DNA of 64,000 nt from Brevundimonas sp. (GCA_016742215.1 JACVCC010000003.1:1-64000), one strand, 5' to 3'. Counted from the stretch's first letter, positions 1-8,599 are shown. Numbers and translations: made by a program. Notes: generated from the sequence alone by a model not told the origin.

Positions 1-82
1 CATCACGCCCGCCCCAGCCCCCTCCACCATGCTTCGCATGGTCCCCCTCCCCCGAAGGGGAGGATTTAGACGGCGCTACCCC

Positions 83-256
83 TCAATCCGGCGCCCGCAA
101 GGCCGACGCCTCCTCCCCGATCAGCCGATCGATCTTCCGATCCGCCTCATCCTTCTCCGGCGCCTCGCCGTCCCGCTCCGGCCCGACCGGATCCGGCCAC
201 GCGGTATCGTCATCCTCCACCGGCACGGGATCAGGGCTGTTGGTCGCATCCGTCAT
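83..256 (-). CDS. small acidic hypothetical protein (57 aa)
   Basis: Unrecognised short protein, rich in Asp, Glu and Pro in its first 35 residues and ending in a charged helix-like stretch (DEADRKIDRLIGEE). The ATG at 256 is chosen because an AGGAGA ribosome binding site lies just upstream; the longer open frame reaching 571 is low-complexity Arg/Gly/Ala translation of GC-rich DNA. It has no signal peptide or membrane segment. It lies downstream of polA in the same direction but is separated from it by the foreign-looking 0.5-3.2 kb segment, so it may have been the original polA neighbour. Function unknown; it could also be a spurious ORF. Confidence 0.5.
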   Translation of the reverse strand: MTDATNSPDPVPVEDDDTAWPDPVGPERDGEAPEKDEADRKIDRLIGEEASALRAPD

Positions 257-512
257 GTCGCTCTCCTCTGCAGATGAAGAGACAACCGGCCCCGCCAGAG
301 ACCCGTTCCCACCCCGGCCGGCGCGCCCCGCGCCCGACCCGCCGAGCCCCGACCATCCGCGCCACCCCGGGGTCAAGGACGGGCCGCCCCGGCCCGCCGC
401 GCGAGCGGCGCGCAGCGTCCTTGAGGCGAGGCGAGGCGGGTGGCTGTTGGCAAATCGGTGGATTGCGAGAGCACCACCTTGCGTTGCCGTCTCAATTCGA
501 CATGTTGGCGTT

Positions 513-2822
513 ATGCAAGAGGTTTTTATCGGTTTCCCGGAGCATCCCGCCGACGTCGTTGACAGCATCAACGCCGGAATCGGACTCTATCGTGCCGGGC
601 GAGCTTCAAAGAAAATCGTGCCTTGGACGGATCTGGACGGTTTCTCTGTCCACATAATCGACAGCATAAGAGAAGCGATATCTCGGTGTTCACACGCGAT
701 GTTCGACATAACTACGTTGAACGCCAATGTTTGCTATGAGATTGGCTACGCGGCCGGGCTAGGGAAGCCTCTCTCCCTTCTTCTAAATTCATCCGTCAAA
801 GACGCGCTTCTTGTCCAATCGCAGTTTGGAATCTTCGATACCCAGCGCCTTAAACTATATCGAAACGGCGGTGATGTTTCGAAGCTCATCGATCAAACCC
901 AAGACCCTTACTACCAAGCCCCCCCTCCGGTCGCTCTCATCCACGAAGCTCCGGTCTACTTCCAAGACTTCGCTGCCAAGACTGAGTTTGCCATGGCCTA
1001 TGCGACCTCAGTCGCAGGTGCTGGCTTCCACAGCCGCACACATGACCCAGAGGAAGAGGTCCGGCTGCCTCTTCACAGGGCTCACCGCGAAGTTGCGTCA
1101 TCGGCCGGCGTTTTTCTGTCGTTGATCCCCCACCACATCATTGATTCTGACCATCACAACCTCCGAGCTTATCTGCTTGCAGGCTTGGCGGATGGCCTCG
1201 GCATTCCGCGACTGATGATCGGTTACGGCGACATTATCCCGCCGTTCGACTTGCGTGACGACATCGTCGCCATTTCCGACCTCAATGAGCTCGAATCGAA
1301 AGTCGAAGATTTCAAGCCAGCGATCCTAGAGGCGCTTCAAAAATATCGAGCGCCAAAAAGGACCTTCTCGAGCAGCTACCTGACCCAACTCTCGTTGGGA
1401 GCGAGCGTCGCCGAGAACGAGTTTCGGCGCTTGGACAGCTATTTCTTGGAGACCAGAGAGTATTTCCGAGCTCTAAGGGGGGAGGCCCAGCTTGTCGTTG
1501 GCAGGAAGGGAACCGGCAAAACCGCGATTTTCTGGCAACTAAAAGAACGACTTCAGTCGGATCGGGCTCACGTTGTTTTGGATCTTCGTCCAGACGGGTT
1601 CCACCTCAGGAAACTGAATGAACTCGTTTCCGTGCATTTTTCGGAAGCAACCCACTCTCACACAATGACTGCGTTCTGGGAGTATGTCCTCCTCCTAGAG
1701 TTGGCTCATAGACTTTTGGAGGAAGACGAGTTCCTTCTTGGAAGAGATGCTCGGATAGTCGCGCCATATGAGCGACTACAAGCCGCCTACAAAGATTGGG
1801 ATGAGGCGCGGGAGGGAGATTTTCCCGAGCGCCTGCTGAGACTTATCAAACGACTGAGAACCGATCTTGGCGTTCACATGCAGGATGGCGAGAAGCACAT
1901 TCTTACCACCCCTCAAATCACCGAGATTGTATTTAAACACGACATCAGAGAACTTAGACAAGCTACATTTTCATACCTAGAGCTAAAGAAAAGATCATAC
2001 ATACTTGTCGACAATTTGGACAAAGGATGGAACGCGAGCGGAGTTACGAGCTCGGACACTATGCTCGTCCAATCTTTGATCGATGCTGGACGAAAGATCC
2101 AACGTGACGCACTCCGCAAGGACAACCAGATCAATGTATGCTTGTTTTTAAGAGACGATGTTTATGAGTTCTTGGTCAGAGATGCATCAGATCGAGGCAA
2201 AGAGAACCCAATCAGGATTGTCTGGAACGATCCATCATCACTACTAAAAATGATCAACATGCGCCTGGCGGTGAGCAGTGCTGAGCTGGGCGTCGACCCC
2301 CCTCTGCAATGGGAAAACATTGCGACGCCGTTTATCGCAGGAACTAGCAGTTTCGAATATCTGGTTCGCCACGCGATGCACCGCCCGCGCGCGCTGATCG
2401 ACATTATCGATCTGGCGTTGAGCTACGCTGCGCAGTCAGGTCACACCGCAATCGCATCTGAAGACGTGATGAAGGCGACTGCCTCGTATTCGACTGAACT
2501 GCTTCAGAATTTTAACTTTGAGGTTGCCGATGTTTTCCCTTCCGGCGACCGGGTGGTTTACAAGTTTGTTGGGCCAGATAGCACCATTGACGCAGAGGCC
2601 GCAGCTTCAGTGATCGCAGACCACATTGGCCCCGACGCCGACGTCCAAGGTCTTTTCGACGTCCTTCTCTGGTTCGGCTTTTTCGGAGTCTTAGACCGTC
2701 ACAACAAGCCCGTTTACATCTTTGACGTAGGCGAAAGCCTCGACCTGTTGAAAGCGCAGTCCCCGAAGAACAACCAGCGAGTAGTCATTCACCCAATGTT
2801 CCGGTTAGCGCTCCAAAAATAG
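513..2822 (+). CDS. P-loop ATPase (Sll1717-like) with two N-terminal deoxyribosyltransferase/TIR-like modules
   Basis: A 769-residue protein if the ATG at 513 is used. The open frame extends to 240, but the extra residues are Pro/Arg-rich and lie in DNA of different composition. Residues 1-125 look like a nucleoside 2-deoxyribosyltransferase/TIR-type Rossmann module: the motif N-A-N-V-C-Y-E-I-G-Y-A is at 70-80, and Glu76 is where such enzymes carry the catalytic glutamate. Residues of about 130-275 resemble a second, degenerate copy. A P-loop NTPase follows: Walker A GRKGTGKT at 330-337 and Walker-B-like ILVDNLDKGW around 497-506, the pattern of Sll1717-family ATPases. The C-terminal third is helical and unassigned. 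The gene is visibly richer in A/T than its neighbours, which suggests transfer. Its stop is 3 bases from the polA 3' fragment. No clear ribosome binding site was seen at 513. A role in phage defence or NAD/nucleotide sensing is inferred from architecture only. Confidence 0.75.
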   Translation: MQEVFIGFPEHPADVVDSINAGIGLYRAGRASKKIVPWTDLDGFSVHIIDSIREAISRCSHAMFDITTLNANVCYEIGYAAGLGKPLSLLLNSSVKDALLVQSQFGIFDTQRLKLYRNGGDVSKLIDQTQDPYYQAPPPVALIHEAPVYFQDFAAKTEFAMAYATSVAGAGFHSRTHDPEEEVRLPLHRAHREVASSAGVFLSLIPHHIIDSDHHNLRAYLLAGLADGLGIPRLMIGYGDIIPPFDLRDDIVAISDLNELESKVEDFKPAILEALQKYRAPKRTFSSSYLTQLSLGASVAENEFRRLDSYFLETREYFRALRGEAQLVVGRKGTGKTAIFWQLKERLQSDRAHVVLDLRPDGFHLRKLNELVSVHFSEATHSHTMTAFWEYVLLLELAHRLLEEDEFLLGRDARIVAPYERLQAAYKDWDEAREGDFPERLLRLIKRLRTDLGVHMQDGEKHILTTPQITEIVFKHDIRELRQATFSYLELKKRSYILVDNLDKGWNASGVTSSDTMLVQSLIDAGRKIQRDALRKDNQINVCLFLRDDVYEFLVRDASDRGKENPIRIVWNDPSSLLKMINMRLAVSSAELGVDPPLQWENIATPFIAGTSSFEYLVRHAMHRPRALIDIIDLALSYAAQSGHTAIASEDVMKATASYSTELLQNFNFEVADVFPSGDRVVYKFVGPDSTIDAEAAASVIADHIGPDADVQGLFDVLLWFGFFGVLDRHNKPVYIFDVGESLDLLKAQSPKNNQRVVIHPMFRLALQK

Positions 2823-2825
2823 TTT

Positions 2826-2930
2826 TTAGTGCGCCTCATCCGAGTTCCCCGCCGCCCTCGCGTCGACCACCAGCGGCACGGGCAGCGCCGCCGCCAGTTC
2901 CGCTGCCGCCTCCATCACTCGCTTGATCAC
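2826..2930 (-). pseudogene. duplicated 3' end of polA (fragment)
   Basis: These 105 bases align without gaps to 3224-3328, the 3' end of the intact polA, with 16 mismatches by hand count. In frame they encode 34 residues plus stop, from VIKRVME to DARAAGNSDEAH, against DARAAGNWDEAH in the full gene. Changes are a mix of synonymous and replacing substitutions, and the tryptophan of the NWDEAH tail is lost. Nothing upstream restores a polymerase frame, so this is a remnant. It separates the ATPase gene from the small repeat-protein gene and probably marks an insertion or recombination junction. Confidence 0.85.
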
Positions 2931-2965
2931 CACCATGGCGCGTCGTTCGGCGGCTAGTTCTTTCC

Positions 2966-3211
2966 CTAAACAAAGGGCAAGCGGATGTCGGGCCCGTATA
3001 TCCACCCGTCTTTTATGAAATACCCAGTCATGATCGCGGGACTGCCGACCGGTCCCCATATCCAACCGTCCGCTATCCAATGCTTGGTGTTGACGTCCGG
3101 ATTGCCCACCGGGCCCCAAATCCAATCGGCGTCAATCCAGTACCTAGCGTGTTGATCTGCTCGCTGGCTGTATATCCAGCCTTCGCTGATCCAAGCTGCA
3201 GCGACGGTCAT
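2966..3211 (-). CDS. 81-aa four-fold WI/GW-repeat protein, probably co-translated with polA
   Basis: This short protein consists of four units of about 20 residues, each of the type (aromatic)-I-x-(D/E)-(G/D)-W-I-(Y/W)-G-P. The best conserved are WIDADWIWGPVGNP, WIADGWIWGPVGSP and FIKDGWIYGP. Such repeats suggest a small closed ring of beta-hairpins, as in so-called beta-flower proteins; that is inference from the periodicity. The start is 12 bases after the polA stop, and AGGGGG within that gap serves as ribosome binding site, so it is likely co-transcribed and coupled with polA. It has no signal peptide. It lies between the intact polA end and the duplicated fragment, so it is probably an acquired cassette. 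Function unknown. Confidence 0.7.
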   Translation of the reverse strand: MTVAAAWISEGWIYSQRADQHARYWIDADWIWGPVGNPDVNTKHWIADGWIWGPVGSPAIMTGYFIKDGWIYGPDIRLPFV

Positions 3212-3223
3212 TGTACCTGCCCC

Positions 3224-6136
3224 CTAATGCGCCTCATCCCAGTTCCCCGCCGCCCGCGCATCGACGACCAGCGGCACCGTCAGCGCGACGGCCGGTTCCG
3301 CCGCTCCCTCCATCACCCGCTTGATCACCGCGATCGCCTTGTCGGCCAGACCCTCCGGGGCCTCGAAGACCAGTTCGTCGTGGACCTGCAGCAGCATCTT
3401 CACGTCTGACAGGCCGGCGTCGGTCAGGGCGGCGGGCATGCGGATCATGGCGCGGCGGATGATGTCGGCGGCGGCGCCCTGGATGGGGGCGTTGATGGCG
3501 GCGCGTTCGCCGAAGCTGCGCTCGGCGGCGGATCTGGAGTGGATGGCCGGGATGTGGATGCGGCGGCCGAACAGGGTGGAGACCTGGCCGGTCTCGCGCA
3601 CCTGGGCCTTGGTGGCGTCCATGTATGAGCGGATGCCGGGGAAGCGCTCGAAATAGGTCTTGATGTAGGCGCCGGCCTCGCCCTGGTCGATGCCCAGCTG
3701 ATTGGCCAGGCCGAAGGCGCTGATGCCGTAGACGATGCCGAAATTGATGGCCTTGGCCCGGCGGCGGGTCTCGGGGTCCATCTGGTCCAGCGGCACGTTG
3801 AACATCTCGCTGGCGGTGGCGGCGTGGATGTCCTGCCCCGCCTTGAAGGCGCGCTTCAGCTCGGGGATGTCGCCGATGTGGGCCAGCAGGCGCAGCTCGA
3901 TCTGGCTGTAGTCGGCGCTGATCAGGACGTTGCCCGGGCCGGCGATGAAGGCCTGCCGGATCTGGCGGCCGGTGCCGGTGCGGATCGGGATGTTCTGCAG
4001 GTTGGGGTCGCTGGAGGCCAGGCGGCCGGTGGTGGCGGCGGCCAGCTGGTAGGAGGTGTGGACGCGGTCGGTGGTCGGGTCGGCGGCCTCGATCAGGGCG
4101 TCGGTATAGGTGCCCTTCAGCTTGCTGAGCTGGCGCCAGTCCAGCAGGACGCGGGGCAGTTCGTGGGTCTCGGCCAGGGTCTCCAGCGTCGAGGCCTCGG
4201 TGCCCCACTGGCCCGAGGCGGTCTTCCTGCCGCCGGGCAGGTTCATCTCGCCGAACAGGATGTCGCCGATCTGGCGGGGGCTGCCGACGTTGAACGGGCG
4301 GCCGGCCAGGGCGTGGGCCTTTTCCTCCAGCTCGGCCATGCGCATGCCGAACTCGCTGCTGAGGCGGCGCAGGCGGTCGGGGTCGACGCGGACGCCCTCG
4401 CGCTCCATGCCGGCCAGGGTCGCGGGCATGCCGCGCTCCAGGGTCTCATAGACGGTGACGAGGCCCTGTTCCGCCAGTTGGGGCTTCAGGATGCGCCACA
4501 GGCGCAGGGTCACGTCGGCGTCCTCGGCGGCGTAGGACGTGGCCGGTTTCAGCTCGACATGCTTGAAGCTCTTCTGGCTCTTGCCCGTGCCCGCCACGGT
4601 CTTGAACGGGATCGGCTCGTGCCCCAGATGCAGGCGGGCCAGTTCGTCCATGCCATGCCCGTGCAGCCCGCCCTCCAGGACGTAGCTGATCAGCATGGTG
4701 TCGTCGTAGGGGGCCACGGTGATGCCCCGTCGGGCCATCACGGCGATGTCGTACTTTCCGTTCTGCATCACTTTCAGAACGGCCGGATTTTCCAACAAAT
4801 TACGCAGGCGCGACAGGGCGGTCGCCTTGTCGATCTGGGTCAGGGGCTCCCGGGTATCCGGCTGGTCCCCGAAATCCAGACCGCCCCGGCCCGCCGCCGG
4901 CTCCCACTCATGGGTCAGGGGCACATAGCACGCGTCGTTCGGCCCGATGGCCAGGGAGACCCCGCACAGGCCGGCATGGGTGGCGCTGAGCGCGTCCGTC
5001 TCGGTGTCGAACCCGACCACCCCCGCCTCGGTCGCCCTCGCGATCCAGCGATCGAGCTCGTCCAGCGTCTGCACGCAGACATAGGCCTCGTGGTCGAAGG
5101 TCTGGGCCTCCACCGAAGCCGTCGGCTCGGACGGGGCATAGCGCGGGGTCAGCACCGGGGCTGTGAAGGCCGCCGGCCGCTTGGGCGCAAAGGCCGAGGT
5201 CTCGCTGGCCAGCGCCTTGCCGTCCCCGACCCGGTTGCGCAGCGAGCGGAACTCCATCTTCTCCAGGAAGGCGCCCAGCGCCTCCGGATCCGGATCGCGC
5301 ACGGCGAAGTCCTCGATCGGCTCGGGCGCCGGGGCGTCGCAGGTCAGCCTGACCAGCTCGCGGCTCAGCCGGATCTGATCGGCGAAATTGATCAGGGTCT
5401 CGCGTCGCTTGGGCTGTTTGATCTCACCGGCGCGCTCCAGAAGCGTGTCCAGATCGCCGTACTCGTCCAGCAGCTGGGCCGCCGTCTTGGGGCCGATGCC
5501 GGGCGCGCCGGGGACGTTGTCGACGCTGTCGCCGATCAGCGCCTGCAGGTCGATCATCTTCTCGGGGCCCACGCCGAACTTCTCGAACACCTCCGGCTCG
5601 GCGAGGCGGCGGTCCTTCATCGGGTCCCACATCACCACCGACGGGCCGATCAGCTGCATCAGGTCCTTGTCGCTGGAGACGATGACCGCCTCGCCGCCCG
5701 CGTCACGCGCCCGACAGGCATAGGTCGCGATCAGGTCGTCGGCCTCGTAGCCCGGCAGCTCGACGCAGTGCACGCCGAACGCGGCCGTGGCCTCGCGCAC
5801 CAGCGGGAACTGGGGCACCAGATCCTCCGGCGCCGGTGGCCGGTGCGCCTTGTACTGGTCGTAGAGGTCGTTGCGGAACGTCTTCTCGGAGTGGTCGAAG
5901 ATGGCCACAAGATGGGTCGGCCCGTCCGCGCCCTTCATGTCGCGCAGGAGCTTCCACAGCATGTTGCAATAGCCCTGCACGGCGCCGACCGGCAGGCCAT
6001 CCGACTTGCGCGTCAGGGGCGGCAGGGCGTGGTAGGCCCGGAAGATGTAGGCCGAGGCGTCGATCATCCAGAGGCGCACGGCGGGCCCGTCCTGGGTGAG
6101 CGGGCGATCTTCGGCTTCGGGCGCTGCGTCGGTCAT
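3224..6136 (-). CDS. polA: DNA polymerase I
   Basis: The 970-residue protein is of normal length for PolA and fills gaps in Okazaki fragments and excision repair. In order it has a 5' nuclease domain (about 20-300, with DKDLMQLI and the helix-hairpin-helix region GIGPKTA), a 3'-5' exonuclease domain with an intact FDTETD motif (Asp377, Glu379, so proofreading is expected) and the family A polymerase domain: motif A DYSQIELR (Asp742), motif B RRRAKAINFGIVYG and motif C VHDE (Asp920). It ends in NWDEAH, the usual C-terminus. The last 105 bases are present again, diverged, at 2826-2930. The 81-aa repeat gene follows after 12 bases. Confidence 0.98.
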   Translation of the reverse strand: MTDAAPEAEDRPLTQDGPAVRLWMIDASAYIFRAYHALPPLTRKSDGLPVGAVQGYCNMLWKLLRDMKGADGPTHLVAIFDHSEKTFRNDLYDQYKAHRPPAPEDLVPQFPLVREATAAFGVHCVELPGYEADDLIATYACRARDAGGEAVIVSSDKDLMQLIGPSVVMWDPMKDRRLAEPEVFEKFGVGPEKMIDLQALIGDSVDNVPGAPGIGPKTAAQLLDEYGDLDTLLERAGEIKQPKRRETLINFADQIRLSRELVRLTCDAPAPEPIEDFAVRDPDPEALGAFLEKMEFRSLRNRVGDGKALASETSAFAPKRPAAFTAPVLTPRYAPSEPTASVEAQTFDHEAYVCVQTLDELDRWIARATEAGVVGFDTETDALSATHAGLCGVSLAIGPNDACYVPLTHEWEPAAGRGGLDFGDQPDTREPLTQIDKATALSRLRNLLENPAVLKVMQNGKYDIAVMARRGITVAPYDDTMLISYVLEGGLHGHGMDELARLHLGHEPIPFKTVAGTGKSQKSFKHVELKPATSYAAEDADVTLRLWRILKPQLAEQGLVTVYETLERGMPATLAGMEREGVRVDPDRLRRLSSEFGMRMAELEEKAHALAGRPFNVGSPRQIGDILFGEMNLPGGRKTASGQWGTEASTLETLAETHELPRVLLDWRQLSKLKGTYTDALIEAADPTTDRVHTSYQLAAATTGRLASSDPNLQNIPIRTGTGRQIRQAFIAGPGNVLISADYSQIELRLLAHIGDIPELKRAFKAGQDIHAATASEMFNVPLDQMDPETRRRAKAINFGIVYGISAFGLANQLGIDQGEAGAYIKTYFERFPGIRSYMDATKAQVRETGQVSTLFGRRIHIPAIHSRSAAERSFGERAAINAPIQGAAADIIRRAMIRMPAALTDAGLSDVKMLLQVHDELVFEAPEGLADKAIAVIKRVMEGAAEPAVALTVPLVVDARAAGNWDEAH

Positions 6137-6181
6137 GCGGCGAACATAGGCGGGCGAACCGCCGTCGTCACCGCCCCGATG

Positions 6182-6640
6182 TCAGGAGATCCAGGTGTTC
6201 CGGCACTGGCCCGCGAGGGTCCAGCCGGCGATGCCAGAGACCACGCGGCATTCCACGCCCATGCCCGCCAGCGGACCGTGCAGGATGCCGGCCTCGATGG
6301 TCGCGCCATTGCCGTCGTAGACCGGCTTGCGGAACTGCACCCACTGCACGCGCTCGCCCGGCCGGTGCTGGCGGTCGGGGTCGTAGGTGGTCGGGAAGTT
6401 CAGGCCGTAGCGGCTCCAGTCGCAGCGGGGCGACCAGTCGCCGGCCTCGCTGAACAGCCACAGCGGCGGCGGGACATTGTTCGCCCGATCAAACTCGTAA
6501 TGCCCCTTCGCCACGGCCGCGATCACCGCGCAGTCATTCTGGTTCGTCGCCTGCCCGTCACCGCCGCCCGGACCCGGCCCCGGCGCGCTGGCGCAGGCGG
6601 TCAGCGCAAGGGCGGAGCAGGCGAGGGCGACGACGCGCAT
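6182..6640 (-). CDS. hypothetical lipoprotein
   Basis: The 152-residue protein starts with a lipoprotein signal (VVALACSALALTAC, Cys15 as the acylated residue) followed by a Gly/Pro-rich linker, so it should be anchored in the outer membrane or periplasm. The mature part is Trp-rich (PPLWLF, WSPRCDW, WVQFRKPVYDG) and has several cysteines that could form disulfides. I do not recognise the family. It sits between the TPP enzyme and polA on the same strand; a 13-base gap follows the TPP enzyme gene, so the two may be co-transcribed. Confidence 0.8.
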   Translation of the reverse strand: MRVVALACSALALTACASAPGPGPGGGDGQATNQNDCAVIAAVAKGHYEFDRANNVPPPLWLFSEAGDWSPRCDWSRYGLNFPTTYDPDRQHRPGERVQWVQFRKPVYDGNGATIEAGILHGPLAGMGVECRVVSGIAGWTLAGQCRNTWIS

Positions 6641-6653
6641 GGGGAAAATCCTG

Positions 6654-8312
6654 TTACGAGCGCAGGCCGGTGATGGTGCGCAGGGGTGCGATATCCTCGG
6701 CCGAGGTGATCAGGTGAACGACCGCGGGCCGTCCGGCGTTCCGGGCGGCCTCCAGCGCAGCGGGGAAGTCCTCGGTCCGCTCGCAGCGGATGCCGAAGGC
6801 GCCGAAGGCCTCGGCATACTTCACGAAATCGGGGTTCTTCAGGTCCGTGGCGATCACCCGCTGGGCGCCCGGATAGTGTGTCTCCTGATGCATGCGGATG
6901 GTGCCGTAGGTGCCGTTGTCGACAATCACAACGACAGCGTTGATGCCGTACTGGACCGCCGTGGCGATCTCCTGCCCGGTCATCAGATAGTCGCCGTCGC
7001 CGGCGATGCAGATAACGTCCGCATCCGGATGAACGCTCTTGGCCGCCAGCGCCGCGGGATAGCCGTAGCCCATGGCGCCTGAGGTCGGGGCCAGCTGGGT
7101 GCGGCAGGCGCGGTGGCGATAGAAGCGGTGCAGCCAGGCGGCGAAGTTTCCGGCCCCGTTGGTGACGATGGCGGTGGGCGGCAGAATTTCGCCGAGATGC
7201 GCCATGCACTCGCTCATGTTCACCGCGCCGGTCACGGACACGGGCGTCGAGAAGGCCTGATAGTCGGCATGGGCCTGATCGGCCTCGGCCTTCCAGTTGC
7301 GACCCGGATCGATGGAGGCGAGAGCGAGCGCGGCCAGCGAGTTGTCGGCCGTGGCGCTCAGCAGCGGCGCCCAGACACGGCCCAGCTCTTCCGCGCCCGG
7401 ATGAATGTGGATCAGGGTCTCGGCCGTCTTCGTGCGGTCCAGCAGGGTGTAGCCCTGGGTCGGGTTCTCGCCCAGCCGCGCACCGATGGCGATGATCAGG
7501 TCCGCCGCCTTCGCCCGCGCGGTCAGCTTCGGATTGCAGCCGAGGCCGAGGTCGCCGGCGTAGTTCGGGCGGTCGTTCGACAGGATGTCCTTGCGGCGGA
7601 ACGACAGGGAGACCGGCAGGCCGATCCGCTCGGCCCAGTCGCCGATCGCGCCGGCGGCCTCGTCGGTCCAGCCCGAACCGCCCAGCACCAGCAGCGGCCG
7701 CTCGGCCTTCGACAGGCGCTCGCGCACCTGTTCAACGAAGGCGGCGTCCAGCGCGGCCTTCGCCGGAACCACCGGACGCACGGGGGCCGGGCCGCCGTCA
7801 TCGTGCAGGATGTCCTCGGGCAGGGCCACGACCACCGGCCCCATGCGCCCCTGCAGCGCCGTGGCGAAGGCGCGTTCGACCACCTCGACGGTGCGCGACG
7901 GGCTCTCCAGCTCGGTCGACCATTTGGCCAGGCCGCCGAACACCTCGCGGTAGTCGACCTCCTGGAAGGCGCCGCGGCCGCGGTCGGTCAGGGCGATCTG
8001 GCCGACGAACAGGATCATCGGCGTGGAGTCCTGATGGGCGGTATGCACGCCGATCGAGGCGTGGGTGGCGCCCGGCCCGCGGGTGACCATGCAGACGCCC
8101 GGCTTGCCCGTCAGCTTGCCATAGGCCTCGGCCATGTTGGCGGCGCCGGCCTCGTGACGACAGGCGATGACCTGGATTTGGTCGCGGACATCGGCCAGCG
8201 CGTCCAGCACCGCCAGATAGCTTTCGCCCGGAACGCAGAAGACGCGATCGACTCCGTTGATGACGAGGGTTTCGACGAGACGGCGGGCGGCGGTGTTCGC
8301 GGGCTGGGTCAT
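6654..8312 (-). CDS. thiamine pyrophosphate-dependent enzyme, acetolactate synthase-like
   Basis: The 552-residue protein has the three-domain layout of the acetolactate synthase/benzoylformate decarboxylase superfamily. The N-terminal Pyr domain carries the cofactor-activating glutamate in CRHEAGAANMAEAYG (Glu54) and the TRGPGATH loop. A central domain follows. The C-terminal PP domain has the Mg-TPP motif GDGDYLMTGQE through DNGTYGTIR. No regulatory IlvH subunit gene is adjacent, so this is probably not the biosynthetic acetolactate synthase; the substrate (a 2-keto acid or similar) cannot be told from sequence. The ATG at 8312 has only a weak ribosome binding site. Confidence 0.85.
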   Translation of the reverse strand: MTQPANTAARRLVETLVINGVDRVFCVPGESYLAVLDALADVRDQIQVIACRHEAGAANMAEAYGKLTGKPGVCMVTRGPGATHASIGVHTAHQDSTPMILFVGQIALTDRGRGAFQEVDYREVFGGLAKWSTELESPSRTVEVVERAFATALQGRMGPVVVALPEDILHDDGGPAPVRPVVPAKAALDAAFVEQVRERLSKAERPLLVLGGSGWTDEAAGAIGDWAERIGLPVSLSFRRKDILSNDRPNYAGDLGLGCNPKLTARAKAADLIIAIGARLGENPTQGYTLLDRTKTAETLIHIHPGAEELGRVWAPLLSATADNSLAALALASIDPGRNWKAEADQAHADYQAFSTPVSVTGAVNMSECMAHLGEILPPTAIVTNGAGNFAAWLHRFYRHRACRTQLAPTSGAMGYGYPAALAAKSVHPDADVICIAGDGDYLMTGQEIATAVQYGINAVVVIVDNGTYGTIRMHQETHYPGAQRVIATDLKNPDFVKYAEAFGAFGIRCERTEDFPAALEAARNAGRPAVVHLITSAEDIAPLRTITGLRS

Positions 8313-8411
8313 GCCAGCGACCTAGCAGAACCGACCGTGACCTGGCTATGCAACCGCACGGCCACGCTTGCGTTTACCGCCAAGGTTCACTGCAGAAACG
8401 GGGATAGCCCT

Positions 8412-8549
8412 ATGAAGAAGATCATCACCCTGACCCTGGTCGCCGCCGCCCTGGCCGTTTCGGCCTGCAACACCGTGGCCGGCGTCGGCCGCGACGTCTC
8501 GGCCGCCGGCGACGCCGTCACCGGCGCCTCGAACGAAGCCCGCCGCTAA
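8412..8549 (+). CDS. entericidin A/B-like small lipoprotein
   Basis: The 45-residue peptide has a Lys-rich start, a hydrophobic stretch and lipobox VSAC (Cys19), followed by NTVAGVGRDVSAAGDAVTGAS, the amphipathic pattern of entericidin-type lipoproteins. These are abundant small envelope lipoproteins; entericidins in enterobacteria are described as antidote and toxin, while the role in alphaproteobacteria is not established. It is transcribed alone, divergent from the TPP enzyme gene, and is followed by a strong terminator hairpin at 8571-8599. Confidence 0.85.
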   Translation: MKKIITLTLVAAALAVSACNTVAGVGRDVSAAGDAVTGASNEARR

Positions 8550-8570
8550 GGCCGGATCGAGAAGACGAAG

Positions 8571-8599
8571 GGCCCGCCGGTTCCACCGGCGGGCCTTTT
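8571..8599 (+). terminator. rho-independent terminator after the entericidin-like gene
   Basis: A perfect 10-bp GC-rich stem (GGCCCGCCGG and CCGGCGGGCC) with a 5-base loop is followed by TTTT. It lies between the convergent entericidin-like and truA genes and could act for both. Confidence 0.85.

Noticed and set aside
240..512. 5' extension of the ATPase ORF
   Set aside because: The open frame continues to 240, but the extra 91 residues are Pro/Arg-rich translation of GC-rich DNA and precede the recognisable domain start at 513.
3824..6673. 949-codon open frame on the plus strand
   Set aside because: It is the antisense shadow of polA and its neighbour: GC-rich third positions leave the opposite frame open, and the product is low-complexity Gly/Val/Arg/Gln without domains.
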